Positions 12,001 to 23,473 of a stretch of 64,000 nt of DNA are shown here, one piece after another (position 1 is the stretch's first letter; every line of letters starts with the position of its first letter). Below the pieces are notes generated by a model. It did no database searches and was not told where the DNA came from. It was given only the letters and a program-made list of their open reading frames with translations. This stretch comes from Boletus sp. NGJ (Eukaryota; Basidiomycota; Agaricomycetes; Boletales; Boletaceae). Made by a program: the position numbers and the translations under genes. Location: the NCBI GenBank assembly GCA_019096195.1, contig JAGTXK010000187.1, positions 496,001 through 560,000 on the forward strand, given 5' to 3'.

Positions 12001-12640
12001 CTAACCATGCTCATCAAACAAGCAAGTACTGCAGCTGAAGCATTCAAGCCTACCACCCTCACTGATATTCAACACCACCCCAACTGGCCCCAATGGAGAC
12101 AGGGCATACTGTACTTGGCACAAAAGACTTAAAGCTACTCTATGGTGGACTTGGAGAAGAGAAAGTACTTGCTGGCTATATGGATGCAGATGGCAGTGTC
12201 ACCGAGGACAGGCACACCATCTCAGGATATGTGTTCCTCATTGACAGAGGCACAATGTCATGGAGTTCAAAGCAACAAGAAATCGTTTCACTCTCTACTA
12301 CAGAAAGCAAGTACATTGATGCCACACATGCTGCCAAAGAGGCCCATGTGACTTCATGCCCTCATTTCTTTCCTTTTCCATCCACTGACTGAGCCCACAA
12401 CTCTTTTCTCAGACAATTAATCTACCATCACTCTCACGAAAGATCACTAGTACCATGCGTGCACAAAACACATCAATATTTGTTTCCACTTCATTCGCTG
12501 GATCATCGACAATGGCAAACTCCATCTCATTTTCTGCCCCACAAGTGACATGGTCACAGACGTCTTCACAAAAGCACTGCCCTCTCCAAAAGTTAAACAC
12601 TTTGCTGTGGAACTCGAACTGCATGCAGCTTGAGGGGGAG

Positions 12641-12999
12641 TGTCAGAATACAAGTGTGTGCTCCACTCTTGTGATTACTGCCAATTATATTATATGCACC
12701 GTGTGTTCACTTGCAATGTAGTACACTACACCACCCCCTTTCCACAGTTTGGGATATCTTTCAAACTTTTAGCCATAGTATCTTATATATGTAGGAACAA
12801 GCAATCACTCTCCTTAGTCTGTTACATCACACAATAACTGAGGTGAGCTACTACTCTACTTATTACCCTCCCATTTGGCTTACACTGTACATAGTATACT
12901 TTACTAGGTGAATACAAGTTAGTCCATTGCATCACACAATGACTGAGTATACTTTACTAGCTGTGCTCTTGTTTCCCACTTGGTCTTTGATATCTAACA
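12641..12999 (+). repeat. 3' LTR of the copia element
   Basis: 359 bp, starting TG and ending CA, preceded by a purine tract and followed by GGGTT. All but one of the differences from the 5' LTR are transitions. Confidence 0.93.
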
Positions 13000-13140
13000 G
13001 GGTTGAGGCAGTTGGAAAACAACAATGGATCAGTTCATTGCAGCAAAGGACAAGGTGGTGTCACAGTAGTCACATGCATGACTAATATGTCACACCCACA
13101 TTAACTTGCATACCACTGATAATGCATAACCATAGACCAC

Positions 13141-13290
13141 TGCCCAATATTATGCATTATGAGAAGTTGTACTTTATAACACTATAATACTATGAACACT
13201 AGAATATACTATTGATACTATGAATACACTTTCAATACTTATGACACTATAAACACTATAAACACTATGATGAAATCCTATATTTACTAA
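13141..13290. repeat. Degenerate minisatellite of ACACTATRA units
   Basis: Between about 13170 and 13285 the sequence is built from irregular copies of ACACTATAA / AATACTATGA of about 9-13 bp. It closes the AT-rich transposon block. From here to 13925 no gene is visible. Confidence 0.55.
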
Positions 13291-13925
13291 TGATGTTATC
13301 CACTATGTGCCTGCATATGAGGTATGTGGCAGTGCATTTGGAGCATTTGGACTTTTGGAGGCTTGGAAAGGTCAATTCTGAGATGTCCTTGGATGTTCAG
13401 ATGGTTGAATGTTCAGAAAATTCAAAACCCTGACTTTTTGGGAAAGTAACAGTATCACATGGCACACAGAACTGCATCATGTGATATTGTTGTTTCCCAG
13501 CATGAGCATGTGACATGGCATCATGTGTTCATGTGAATCCACTGCCAATTTTGATCCAAAGCGCCACCACCTTTCGGAGCTTGAATACATGACTCATCTG
13601 CAGCATTTTTGTTTTCACCTCGAAATTTGCTTACTTTACATTTGATGACAAGATGAACTTTTAGTGGTTCTAATATTCAATGGCAGCAACCAATCACTTT
13701 TCGTATCAGACTGCACTGTCTGCACTTTACAAAGAAACCAACTACTACATGAATTGTTCTTTGCACACTGTTCTTGGATTTGATGTTGCGAAAGCTGCTG
13801 TGATGTGTGCGGTGCCGTGTCAATTACATAACGGGATAATTTCATGGATTTAGTGATCTGACCCACAGGCAACAGGTTCCACCAATTCGCATCCTTTCCC
13901 TTGACCACTTCTGAATAATAATATA

Positions 13926-15420
13926 ATGTTCGCGCCCACCGTAGCCTCTCTTTTACTCCTTTCTGCTTTGGCAACAGTGAAAGCAACACCGTGTGTCGCT
14001 TTCGACATCAACTGGAATTTGCTAGCATTCGGCCTTGATGGCAAAGACTGGACTGCTGGTACCCAAGACACTTGGTCTGGAAGTAAGCATGTTTCGTCAA
14101 CACCCATAATCTGTCCCATGTCTGACTTATTCTTCGCAGGTGGGCAAGCTACAGACATTACTACCCCTGGCCGGCCGTAAGGACACACAATGTTCATCAC
14201 ACACAGGGATTGACTGATATTTTCAGGTCTTTTGATGGCACCAATACTACATGCTACCTCTCGCAGGTATGTGTGCCATGTTGACCATCCACACTGTTTT
14301 GCCCTGCCTGAACTTCCTCCCAGTACGCTAACGCCGTCTACGTTCTCAATGGTGATTCTCAACACCCATCGTCCCTCTATATTTACAATGCTGCTGCCAA
14401 ATCGTGGTCCACCCAAGCTGTCACACTTGGGTCCTTTGATACCACCTCCTTCGACGCCATCCTGGACCATGACACCAATGTGTTCTGTAATTGCTTCCCA
14501 CATCCTCTGCTCCTTCGAGACTAACGGATGGCGGTGTCAGATGCCCTCTCCCACGGAAACCTGTTCTCGCTAGATATGGGTCTGCTCAGTGCAGCTAACA
14601 GCACGCCTGTTGCATGGGTCAATGCTGAACAGTCCCCATACCCATCCAACTACCAGCCTGTGATGGCCCTGGCTCAGAACCACATTCATTTCCTCGACAT
14701 CCCTGGAGTCTCTGCCGGATCTGCAGACATCTTCGTCATTCACTGTATGCGTTCTACTCTCTATGGTACCATTCCGACTCATCCTTGAGTTGATTCCTAG
14801 ACTCGTACTTCCAGCCTCAGCCTCAGGCTTATCCCCTTCCCAGTGGTGGTGCGTTCCCTGCTACGTATGGTCAGGCAACGTCGTTCTTCCAGGATAGCGG
14901 GGTATGTGTTGAATTCCGAGTGTCGTCTTCACTAAAATTTTGTTCTAGGTTCAGCAGGAGTTCGCTTTCATCCCTCAGGACTCGTCCGCAGTCTATGTTA
15001 TCAATGTTGAGGTAGGGTGTCTATCGAGTATTGTGGTGCTCTCTTACTCAAGGAAATGATCGTCAGACCAACACTACCCAACAGCTTGCCGGCCCGACGA
15101 TCAAAGATTCCAAGGCTACTTACTTTGCTAGCACTAATTCCCTCATTCAACTCACAAGCAACGGCACTGTCTCCTTCCTTCCTTACCAGGAGGGCAACAC
15201 CTCCGTGAACGCGGCCGCTTCCTGGTCGATTGTGAAATCCCTCGCTTCTGCAGCGCCTCCATCCGCTAGTAGTGCCTCCGCCTCGGGCACTCAAACTGCA
15301 TCAGGCAGCAGCTCGACCGGTACGAACTCTGGATCTACCAGTAGGGCGCTTTCCGGAAGCACAATCCATGCGAGTCTTGTTCTTGCTACCTTACTTGGAG
15401 CGATGGCGTACCTCCTGTGA
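13926..15420 (+). CDS. Secreted GPI-anchored beta-propeller-like protein
   Basis: Exons 13926-14082, 14140-14176, 14227-14266, 14324-14486, 14541-14744, 14801-14901, 14949-15011 and 15067-15420 join to 372 codons without a stop. The protein starts with a clear signal peptide (MFAPTVASLLLLSALATVKA). The body has kelch-like blade patterns (AVYVLNGDSQHPSSLYIYN, then SFDAILDHDTNVFYALS), suggesting a beta-propeller fold. The tail is Ser/Thr/Gly-rich and ends in a hydrophobic GPI-anchor signal (HASLVLATLLGAMAYLL). It should therefore sit on the outer plasma membrane or cell wall. The family is seen in basidiomycetes without a known activity, and no catalytic motif was recognised. All introns are GT-AG. 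Confidence 0.82.
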
Positions 15421-16096
15421 GATGTGAGGATTCTCCCTGGCAAAAGCTTTCTGCGATACCTTTTACGCACAAATCGGACTCTACGAGGGTTTTCAATCTT
15501 GTTGCTTGATATATATAAGACGACGGACTTTTTTGCGCCTGATGATTGCCCGATGGCTGTAATTCATGTGGTGTCAAAGTAGTTTTGTCCGTGGTCTACA
15601 GCATTTACGGTCGAGGGTGGACTTATATATCAATTCCTTGACATGTTTGATTTACATTTACCTCAGCGTAAGGCGCTAAAGTGTACACTTTCTGAACACC
15701 TCGTCTGGATACGAGAAGTCGAAAATGAAACGTGGATCAAATTGATCCGTTGTTGATGAAGTGGAAGTAAATGTCGAGGTCGGTGGCAATCTCAGCAAAG
15801 TGTGGGAGCAAATCCCACTGGGGCGACGTTTTAACGACTTCCAACATTTCCCCACCACTTGTTGAGCGAGTTGTTTTGCAAGACATTTTTCTTGTTAAAT
15901 TAAACCTATTCGTCGAGATGATCAACTGCGCGCAATATTAAGTCCGGCGAACAAGCGGAAATTGAATAACACTGTCAGACAGTCAAGCTCAGGGTCGGGG
16001 TCTCACCTTTCCCAAACGAAACCTCTCTCATTCCTACTGCACTCGTTCCCGTCCTCCACACCACCCACAATACTCACCACTGCCACTTTGATTATC
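15421..16096. other. Intergenic, no gene recognised
   Basis: This interval holds the 3' flank of the GPI protein gene and the 5' flank of the next gene. A pyrimidine- and CA-rich stretch (about 16010-16085) precedes the next ATG, as is common in basidiomycete promoters. Confidence 0.5.
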
Positions 16097-16663
16097 ATGT
16101 CTTTCAAAGAAAATCTCACACTATCCTCTCTTTCGCTGAGTTCAGAGGACTGGGATCGCTCGGAGAGAGAGATCGACCCCTCTAATGTCAATGGACGACG
16201 GGCAATTTCAACGCCTCGTAACTCGGTGGTATTTCCCGGTGATGGTGTGGAGGAGACGCCTGGGCGAAGTCGCGGTGGAGGTAAAGAGGGGAGATCGTTG
16301 AGCGAGTTGATGAGGTTGCATGCCGAAAAAGGGACGGACATGAATTTCAGTGCTGAGGAAGCCTCTCGGGTAGCGGATGTTCTCAAGCAATGGGTGAGTC
16401 CGACGCTATCAATTTCTTGCGCGTTTTCTGCTTGTTCCCATTCCATCGACCGATGTTCATGTTGATTTCGCGGCATTGCATAGATAAATTCAAGCACGTC
16501 CCCATATGAAGACGAAGACGATTTTTTCTCTCGTTCCCAGGATGACTCGTCGTTGAGGTCAATGCGATCTTCCAGACCTCCGGTGGAAATGAACGGCAGG
16601 CCGCGTGGGCAGAGCGAAAGTCTAACCCTACGGTTCTCCCATCCAGATAAATCAAGCTCATGA
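16097..16663 (+). CDS. Small Ser-rich protein of unknown function
   Basis: Exons 16097-16393 and 16484-16663 give 158 aa. The first intron starts GTGAGT and ends TAG. The sequence is rich in Ser, Arg, Asp and Glu, with a short helical segment at residues 72-99 (SLSELMRLHAEKGTDMNFSA followed by EEASRVADVLKQW) that looks conserved, and an acidic EDEDDF motif after the intron. No known domain is recognised. An in-frame ATG-less extension upstream makes the start slightly uncertain, but MSFKEN directly follows a CA-rich leader. It may be a small regulatory or scaffolding protein. Nothing in the neighbourhood fixes its role. Confidence 0.65.
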
Positions 16664-17578
16664 CGGGTTGTCGCGTTCGAGATTTTGCTTGTTCCATCCG
16701 CGTTACCTTCTGTCTCCTTGGTGATATCTTTTTTGAGATATGCCCAGGAACTAGACTTTTATGACTGCTCACGACCTGCTACGATGCTCACGACCAAACC
16801 TCACCATTTTAGTTGCTTTCTGTTCTTGGGTGACGATCACCAACATCATGTCATCATAGCCTAATGAGCCTGTTATACCCACCCCTGCATGCCAGGTTAT
16901 TAACTAGCCAAGATTGTTCTTGTATCCGAGATTGGCCAATGGATGACGGTCTGTTGGAAAAAGTTTGGTCCAAAGAATGAAAGCCTGGACAATCATGCAT
17001 GCATGCAGCTCGGGCTTATAGTAACGTCACACATAGCGCGCTCGTGACGTGTGATAGGTCAATATTTCAATCCTAGTAGTGGCATCATCAATGCACTCCA
17101 GCTAGTTAGTCCACATTTTCATTATATTCCTGGGCCTTTGGTGATGGCAACCTCGGAATTAGGGATGCCGGAGGGTGCTGCTCACAATAATACAATGTAT
17201 TTATTCACCTTCAAAGGTTGATTCATGCCACAAAAGTGGAGCACATGCACAAAAACATCTTAACAGCAAATGAAAAGAGTCGCAAAAAATATACACATGC
17301 TTGTATGTGAGTGTGTGAGAGAGTGAGCAAGCTAGAGGTTGAGATAGAGAGCAAGCGAACGAGATTGGAGGGGAAGAAAGACATGAAAACACGAAGAAAA
17401 AGGAAACGGGTATATACATGTGAAACCTGAAGCTTTGTCACCGTTTTGTACACGAGTCTTGGTTGATGCGAGTTGGATGTGTTTCTTCCGACCTGAAAAA
17501 AAATCGGCCCCAAAACCCAGGCTGCAGGGCAAGGACGAAAGGAAAGCGCATGGTGGAGCGATGATACGAAGGCTGGGA
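16664..17578. other. Intergenic between convergent genes, no gene recognised
   Basis: The only notable feature is ATGCATGCATGCA at about 16994. Some open frames at 17200-17560 are low-complexity shadows in the 3' region of the La-motif gene. Confidence 0.45.
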
Positions 17579-20550
17579 TCACTGCTTGCGTTCCGGCACA
17601 GGCATCCAGGATCCCTCTGCCTCCTCCCCGATGACAAACTCAACATCGTCGTCCTCGTCATCCCCCTCAAACTCATCGCCATCACAGTCGCCCTCTGTTT
17701 CCCCATGTTCGCCATCGATCTCTCCGAGCTCCGCGTACGCATCATCATCATATGGGGGCCCGGGACTCTTGCCTTCACGGTCGACCGCCGTCACCACACT
17801 TTTCGGCGCACCCGGTAGCACAAACACTTCCCACTGCCTCCCCCCCATTCTCACCCTATCCCCGCTCACCTCAACTACCCCGGACCGGTTCAACACCTCC
17901 CTGACAATATCTGCATCCGTTTGCAGCTGCCTTACCCGCTTGAACGACGCCAATAGTGAGATCGGGATCCAGCCCTCGTTGTCCATCTGCAACGAAACAT
18001 GGAAAACGTCAAAGGAGGGCAACAAGGGAGTATCATCAGTGGGACAGTGAAGATGGAGGAGGACTCACCCTTTGGCGGAGGTAAAAGTCTTGTGCCATAT
18101 TCTGTGGGCTCAAATAGTACTCCAGCTGTCCCAACAAACAATTCTGCATCACATCGACCGAGTAAGTGACCGATGTGAACGGTACACGCGGCTGTGGGAC
18201 GGGAGGAACAGTTTCATACGGTTCAAGCTCTGGCGGTGCGTAGGGGGGCTGACCATACCCATTGACCGTGTCGATCGCAGGTGGAAGCACCTCGAATGGC
18301 GGAGGTGGGGGTGGAGGTGGCTGCGCATACGGGTACGACCCAGGCCGCTGATGATGGAAAAAGCCCCCCCTCCCGCGGCCCCCTTGAAAGCGTCCTCGAA
18401 TCGCTCTCCCTCGCCTAGCAGCAAACCCACCGCGCTCATGCCCTCCATAACCGGGGAATGAGCCCCGTCGCGGCCGCATATACCTCGGCGTATCGATATG
18501 CGCCAGATGTTCCCAACCTTCCCTTCCTTCCTCGACCCCGTCCTCATGCCGCCAGCCGGGGTGTCGCGCGGGTTCCCAGCCTCTATCACGATACTGATCC
18601 CGGATCGTTTCCCGGTCCCGGTAACCCTCCCGCGCACGCACTCTTTCGCGCTCGTGCATCTCCCAACGTACGACGTCGGGTGCGTTGCCGGACCCGCTGT
18701 GGTCGCCGAATCCGTACCCGTAGTCTCTGACCACCCAAACGTCGCTCGTAGGCGATTCTGACTTGTCCACCGAGCGGTCGGCTCGCGATGTCTCGTGTGA
18801 AGACGGAACGGGTTTATCGTCGACGCTGTCTGCACCGGATTCATTTTGGCGGTTCAGTGGAAGGAACGAGGTCGGCGAGGGCGACGGTGGAGGTCGCGGG
18901 TCGTCGAGATCCTCGCTAAGAGTCGTACCAAATTCCCACTTGATCGGTTTCTTGATCCCGTTGACCTCTTGCGACGATGGAGGCGCAATGTTAACATCTT
19001 TGATGTCATCGTTGGTAGTAGGCTGGGAGGAAAGCATTCTGGACAGTGACCGAACCGATGACTTGCGACTCCCAAGCCGCGATGGCCCAGGCTCATCTGG
19101 GCTGACGCCAACCGAGAAACCAGCAAACCGTTCTGTTGCATGCTCGACCGCGGTGTCTGTGCGCTGCTGTGCTTCGTCGGGCGGCGAAGCGCCTGGGCCG
19201 TCCTGGGACTCGGCGAGATTGATGGTGCCAAATACGACGCTTCTGGATGGTCCTAGCTGCCAACCATTCTGGCCTTCAGCTGGCTGCTTCGAAGCACCAG
19301 ACTCTGTCGTAGTGGTGGACGACACGGAGCCGAATTCTATTTTGTATGAAATAGCCTGCTCGGATGCGTGAACGTGATTGGACGGGAAGGGAAGCTGATT
19401 TTGGAAATGATTGTGTGAGTGGGAAGGAGGAATGTCACCCCAGAACAACGAGGGATGTCCGTACATGTAGGCAGGGTAGGGTGGATAAGGGGGATAAGGG
19501 GGCGTGGCCTGGCCGGAATGAGGAGGAATATAAGGAGGAGACGTATGACCGGGGACATGAGTAGATGGGAATTGTGGAGGGAGAGCGTACGGGGCGAGAA
19601 AGCTGTGTGTGTAACGAGGAGACATGTCTTGCAATGGAGGTACGGGTGGACGTCGATAGTAGGGGAGGTCTGCAGGGGGAGGGACGGGATCGATCTGTAA
19701 TGGGCCTGATATGTGGTTCGTAGAGTCAGGCAATGCAGGGCTTGAACGTTTGTTCGGAGCTCTCCGGTGCTGGTGGTCTAATCTGAGATCGGGGGGAGGA
19801 GAAGCGTCTTGTGGCAACGTACGGCCACGGACCTGCAAACGTGGACTGGAGGTAGAGCTGCCGGATCTGCTCTGAGTTCTGGAGTGGGAGGCGGAGTGGG
19901 AGCGGTGGCTCTGTACGCGGGACAAGCACACGGAACGGGATGGAGAGTACGCATGGTGCCGAAAAGAAGCAGCGCTATCTAGTGGCAATATTGTGAGGCG
20001 AGAGGTGTCATCGGGCAAACAAGAGCAAATACATACTCTGCCTCGAGGGCGCGGCGGAGAGGAAGGGGGAGTCACGACCAGCAGAGGAGGCGGTGCTGGG
20101 CGGGTCGGCGCTAAGGAGGTGGGGCCATGCGGCGGGGTCGGTGGCGGGGACGGGATTGGTGCTGGAGGAGGACTGGCGGGAGAGATGGGGCGGGACACGG
20201 ACGACGAAGGGGTCGTGTTCGTCCTGTTGGTCGAGGATGGCGAGGTGGGCGGAGAGACCCGGCGGCGGCGATCGCGGCTGGATCGCGTCATCGCGGGGCG
20301 GCTGGGGCGAGGAGGTCGCGCGCTGAGGGGACATCTGAGCAGGCTGAGGTGCAGCGTGCGCCTGTTGTTCCCTGATGCGTTCCGCCCAGACGTTGACCTG
20401 TGGCGGCTTTAAGGAGTGCGTGGGCGTGGAGACGGCATGGCTGGTCGGTTGTTGCTGCTTTTGTTGTGTCGTTCGCGAGGTAGAAGACGTGCTCGCCTTT
20501 TTTGCACGCTGAGCGTAGGACTCGTTTGGGTTGCGAGCGGACCAGACCAT
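17579..20550 (-). CDS. La-motif RNA-binding protein, LARP1/Sro9 type
   Basis: Exons 20037-20550, 18069-19978 and 17579-17986 join to 943 aa. The introns (19979-20036 and 17987-18068) are GT-AG. Residues 1-660 are a disordered Pro/Ser-rich region. Residues 675-715 form an Arg-Gly-rich RNA-binding segment (RGRFQGGRGRGGFFHH). Residues 775-868 are the La motif (LEYYLSPQNMAQDFYLRQ, then MDNEGWIPISLLASFKRV), which the second intron splits. The tail is acidic. LARP1, Sro9 and Slf1 bind mRNAs, especially of the translation machinery, on polysomes. No RRM follows the La motif, as in Sro9/LARP1 and unlike genuine La. The frames on the opposite strand are shadows caused by high GC. Confidence 0.9.
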
Positions 20551-20941
20551 TCGGGCACAGCGTCAGTCACCGTCGCACTCCGCGTCCCCTCGTACTCGCT
20601 GTAGTATTACCTAATCACCACCGTCGTAGATCTACCCCGATCCGAATCTTTCACTCCCACGCCCCGAAGTCGCCGCCATGAAAAACTTTGATGCACGTCA
20701 CTTGATGGCACATGAATCAACGTATATTGACACTGATTGGGCACGTTGAGGCCCGTAGCTGCAACCATCCACTCGCGAACAGAAGACGATCCCAGACGCG
20801 ACCAGCCTTATCATCTCCCTCCCAAAGAGCGTGCAAGACTCTTCAATACATTACATCCAAACCCTATAGGACGTTGAAGGTCCAGTTCCTCTCTCATATC
20901 AGCGAGGGCACGTTGAGGCCATCATGCAACATGACACGCGT
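20551..20941. other. Spacer between the La-motif gene start and the SAHH gene end
   Basis: It contains the promoter of the La-motif gene (minus strand) and the 3' end of the SAHH gene. No further gene or clear motif is seen. Confidence 0.5.
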
Positions 20942-22800
20942 TTAGTACCTTTCCCACCCGAATTAGCAAATGCCAACAAATCAGTCATCGTCTTACCTGT
21001 AATGTGCCGCCTTGTATGGGCCCTGAACAGGGATGTCAAGGTACTTGGATTGCTCAGGTGTGAGCGTGGTCAACTTGACGCTCAGTTGTTCAAGGTGTGC
21101 ACGTGCAACCTCCTCGTCGAGCTCCTTTGGCAGTATGTGCACACCAACAGGAAACTTGCCAGGGTTCGTCCACAAGGCAATCTGAGCCAAGACCTGGTTG
21201 GTGAACGAGCAAGACATCACAAACGAAGGGTGTCCAGTAGCACATCTATCGATATCTGTGAGCACGAGACGCCCTCCAATTCGACCAGTGACCTACCCCA
21301 AGTTGACAAGACGACCTTCGGCGAGTAGGATGACATGGCGACCTGAAGGCGTCGTGAAGCGATCGACCTGAGGCTTGATATTCACAGCATCCTTTGCGTT
21401 TGCCTTCAGCCATGCAACGTCGATCTCGACGTCAAAGTGGCCAATACTACGACAATCTTAGTTATCTTGCCGACACCAACAGCATGAAAGCACGAACTTG
21501 CTGACGATAGCATCCTCAGGCATTGCCAAAAAGTGCTCAGCAGTGACGATGTCGCGGTTACCGGTGGTGGTCACAAAAAGGTTGGCGCGAGGAGCAGCGT
21601 CCTCCATGGTGGTGACTTCATAACCAGCCATGGCAGCCTGGAGAGCATTGATGGGGTCGATTTCCGTAATCAATACGCGTGCACCGTAAGAGCGAAGAGA
21701 CTCGGCACACTGCAACAACCAATCAGGATCGCTAGCATCTCGGCCTACATCAAGAAGACCTACGCCCTTGCCAACGTCACCAAAGCCCGCAACGACAGCA
21801 ACTTTACCTGCAAGCATAACATCCGTGGCACGTTTGATACCATCGACAAGAGATTCGCGACATCCGTAGTAGTTGTCGAACTTGGACTTCGTGACGGAGT
21901 CGTTGACGTTGATGGCAGGGACTTTGAGCTTGCCGTCACGGAAAGCCTTGTAAAGATGGTGGACACCGGTGGTAGTCTCCTCGGAGAGACCTCGTATATC
22001 TGGATAGCTTATTAGATCCACCAGCCTCCATCAGATCGCAAGAATGCTTACCTTTCAAGTAGTGGGGATATTTCTCATGAACAAGAGTGGTGAGATCACC
22101 ACCGTCGTCCAAGATCATATTCAGGCTCTTGCCACCGGGGAAAGCAGCAAGGGTCTGTTCGATGCACCAGGTATACTCCTCCTCCGTCTCGCCCTTCCAG
22201 GCAAACACAGGAACACCCGTAGCAGCAATGCTAGAGTTGGCTGGTTATATGCTATAGAAGAGAATAATTTAGTTTACACTCACGCAGATGCGGCATGATC
22301 CTGCGTGGAAAAGATGTTCTAAACGGAGTGTCAGGAGCGAGCATCGATGATATGCCTGAGAAACCCACACAAGACGACCAGGCAACCTCGGCACCCAAAG
22401 TAGTGAGAGTCTCAATCAAGACAGCTGTCTGAATCGTCCTGAAACACGAACGTTCAGAAATCAAGATGGTTTGAGAAATTCCGTCATACATGTGAAGGCA
22501 TCCTGCGATGCGGGCGCCGGTCAATGGCTTGGAAGCGCTATACTATGTACGATGAGCGACGTTGAACGGTACAATGCTCGCGATGGGTTACCTTGGTCCG
22601 CATATACATAAGTCCTGGCATTTCATGCTACGGGCCATGTATAAAACTGTCATCGGGTGGTGGGAACTGGGGCCTACCTCTGCGATCTCGATTTCCTTGC
22701 GACCAAAGGCAGCAAGAGAGATATCTGAGAATCGCGTGTTGTATATCAACGCACTCGTCGTAGATGGGGTCCGCTACATACCTGCGACTTTGTAGACCAT
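20942..22800 (-). CDS. SAH1: S-adenosyl-L-homocysteine hydrolase
   Basis: Twelve exons: 22782-22800, 22678-22724, 22592-22627, 22490-22542, 22369-22438, 22284-22318, 22052-22230, 21764-21999, 21498-21709, 21297-21446, 20997-21245 and 20942-20948. They total 1293 nt, giving 430 aa, the normal family length. The enzyme hydrolyses S-adenosylhomocysteine to adenosine and homocysteine in the cytosol, relieving product inhibition of methyltransferases. Visible landmarks are the start [20 protein letters not shown], the substrate region [11 protein letters not shown], the NAD-binding GFGDVGKG and the C-terminus HYRY. Introns are 48-57 nt. The last exon is only 7 nt and supplies the final Tyr and stop. 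One donor is GTTCGT (intron 21447-21497). The usual Cys before NIGHFD reads Ser here. No paralogue is nearby. Confidence 0.97.
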
Positions 22801-23224
22801 GTTTTGCTTGTTCTTGGGGAGATGGATGGTGAGGGAAGAACAATCAGCTCAAATTCCAGGCGATTTCGACGCCACTTTTATCCCTCGCCCCACGTGGGCC
22901 TCCGTGGGAAATCACAACGCTATATTGACGCTTCGGCTTCAACTGCGACGATACTGAACACCTGCATTCAACGACGTACCATCAAGCCGATCAGTTCATT
23001 CATGTGCCAAAAATCCCAAGAACATTCCTCGGTACCCAACTCGAAGTGCCAGCTACTCGAGATAGGTACGTACCCTTTCGAAGCCATAAAATGTCACACA
23101 CCACACATCTTTCGGCCGGGCATCGTCTAGTCCAATACTCATGTGAGCCTGAGAAAGTCTCAGGTGGGGAAATTCGTACCCATTGCTTTCCGTTCTCGCG
23201 TATCTTTCGAATGTTGGTTAGCAT
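22801..23224. other. Upstream region of the SAHH gene
   Basis: It holds the presumed promoter of the minus-strand SAHH gene. A purine-rich leader (about 22815-22850) lies next to the ATG. No confident gene is seen. Confidence 0.4.
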
Positions 23225-23473
23225 TTGTCACCGGAATTCACGAGCTCAAAGCCCAATGGTGCTAGATGTCCCCATCGACCGGCTTTAGAGGTCACTAGAT
23301 ACATCACCATAGACGCGAAGACAGGTGAAATTGAGATACCAGACGAGCCCAGGTTCGTACTCCGTCCTTTCCCGAATTACTGGTGGCAGGATGACGACCC
23401 GTGGAACAGCTCGCTCCTCAAAGGAAAGCCTTGGCGAGATGTCCATTTGTATGGCAAGTCTGACCACCGATGA
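23225..23473 (+). CDS. Doubtful ORF of unknown function
   Basis: The part after residue 22 has protein-like composition (IDAKTGEIEIPDEPRFVLRP, then FPNYWWQDDDPW), but no family is recognised. The first part looks non-coding and an AG acceptor-like TTTAG sits just before the good part, so this may be one exon of an unresolved gene. The stop comes shortly after. It could also be a decayed gene fragment. Confidence 0.22.
   Translation: MSPEFTSSKPNGARCPHRPALEVTRYITIDAKTGEIEIPDEPRFVLRPFPNYWWQDDDPWNSSLLKGKPWRDVHLYGKSDHR

Larger units (their letters stand above)
8720..12999 (+). mobile_element. Ty1/copia LTR retrotransposon, broken
   Basis: Two 359-bp LTRs (TGTCAGAATA...TATCTAACA) bound a 4280-bp element, flanked by the 5-bp target duplication GGGTT at 8715-8719 and 13000-13004. 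A primer-binding site (GGTTATGAGCCC) follows the 5' LTR and a purine tract (TTGAGGGGGAG) precedes the 3' LTR. Parts in copia order are a gag of the UBN2/DUF4219 type (9256-9855), a CCHC knuckle (9892-9933), a protease-like region (about 10300), a GAG-pre-integrase region and integrase (about 10690-11300), and an RNase H region (about 12160-12350). The copy is broken, with perhaps five to ten breaks. The LTRs differ at about 27 of 359 positions, so the insertion is old. Confidence 0.93.
7256..13070 (+). mobile_element. pogo/Tigger-like DNA transposon remnant, split by a copia element
   Basis: On the plus strand, frames between 7256 and 8715 carry a CENP-B-type HTH region (RWLNSFKKAYRI), then FNFDKTSFFAL (first acidic residue of the DDE core), then NADGSEKLSILFIGK and GLYYHSNKTAWMT. 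These blocks occur in this order in pogo/Tigger transposases. They lie in different frames with several stops, so the gene is dead. The sequence stops at the GGGTT at 8715-8719 and resumes after the second GGGTT at 13000 with a frame reading LRQLENNNGS, fitting the transposase tail. The 4.3-kb gap is the copia insertion. Terminal repeats of this element were not found. Confidence 0.7.

Noticed and set aside
13850-14503. 217-codon minus-strand frame
   Set aside because: It lies antisense to the spliced GPI-protein gene and has no recognisable motif.
18763-19371. 202-codon plus-strand frame inside the La-motif gene
   Set aside because: GC-rich antisense shadow. The minus-strand protein has the La motif and proper splice sites.
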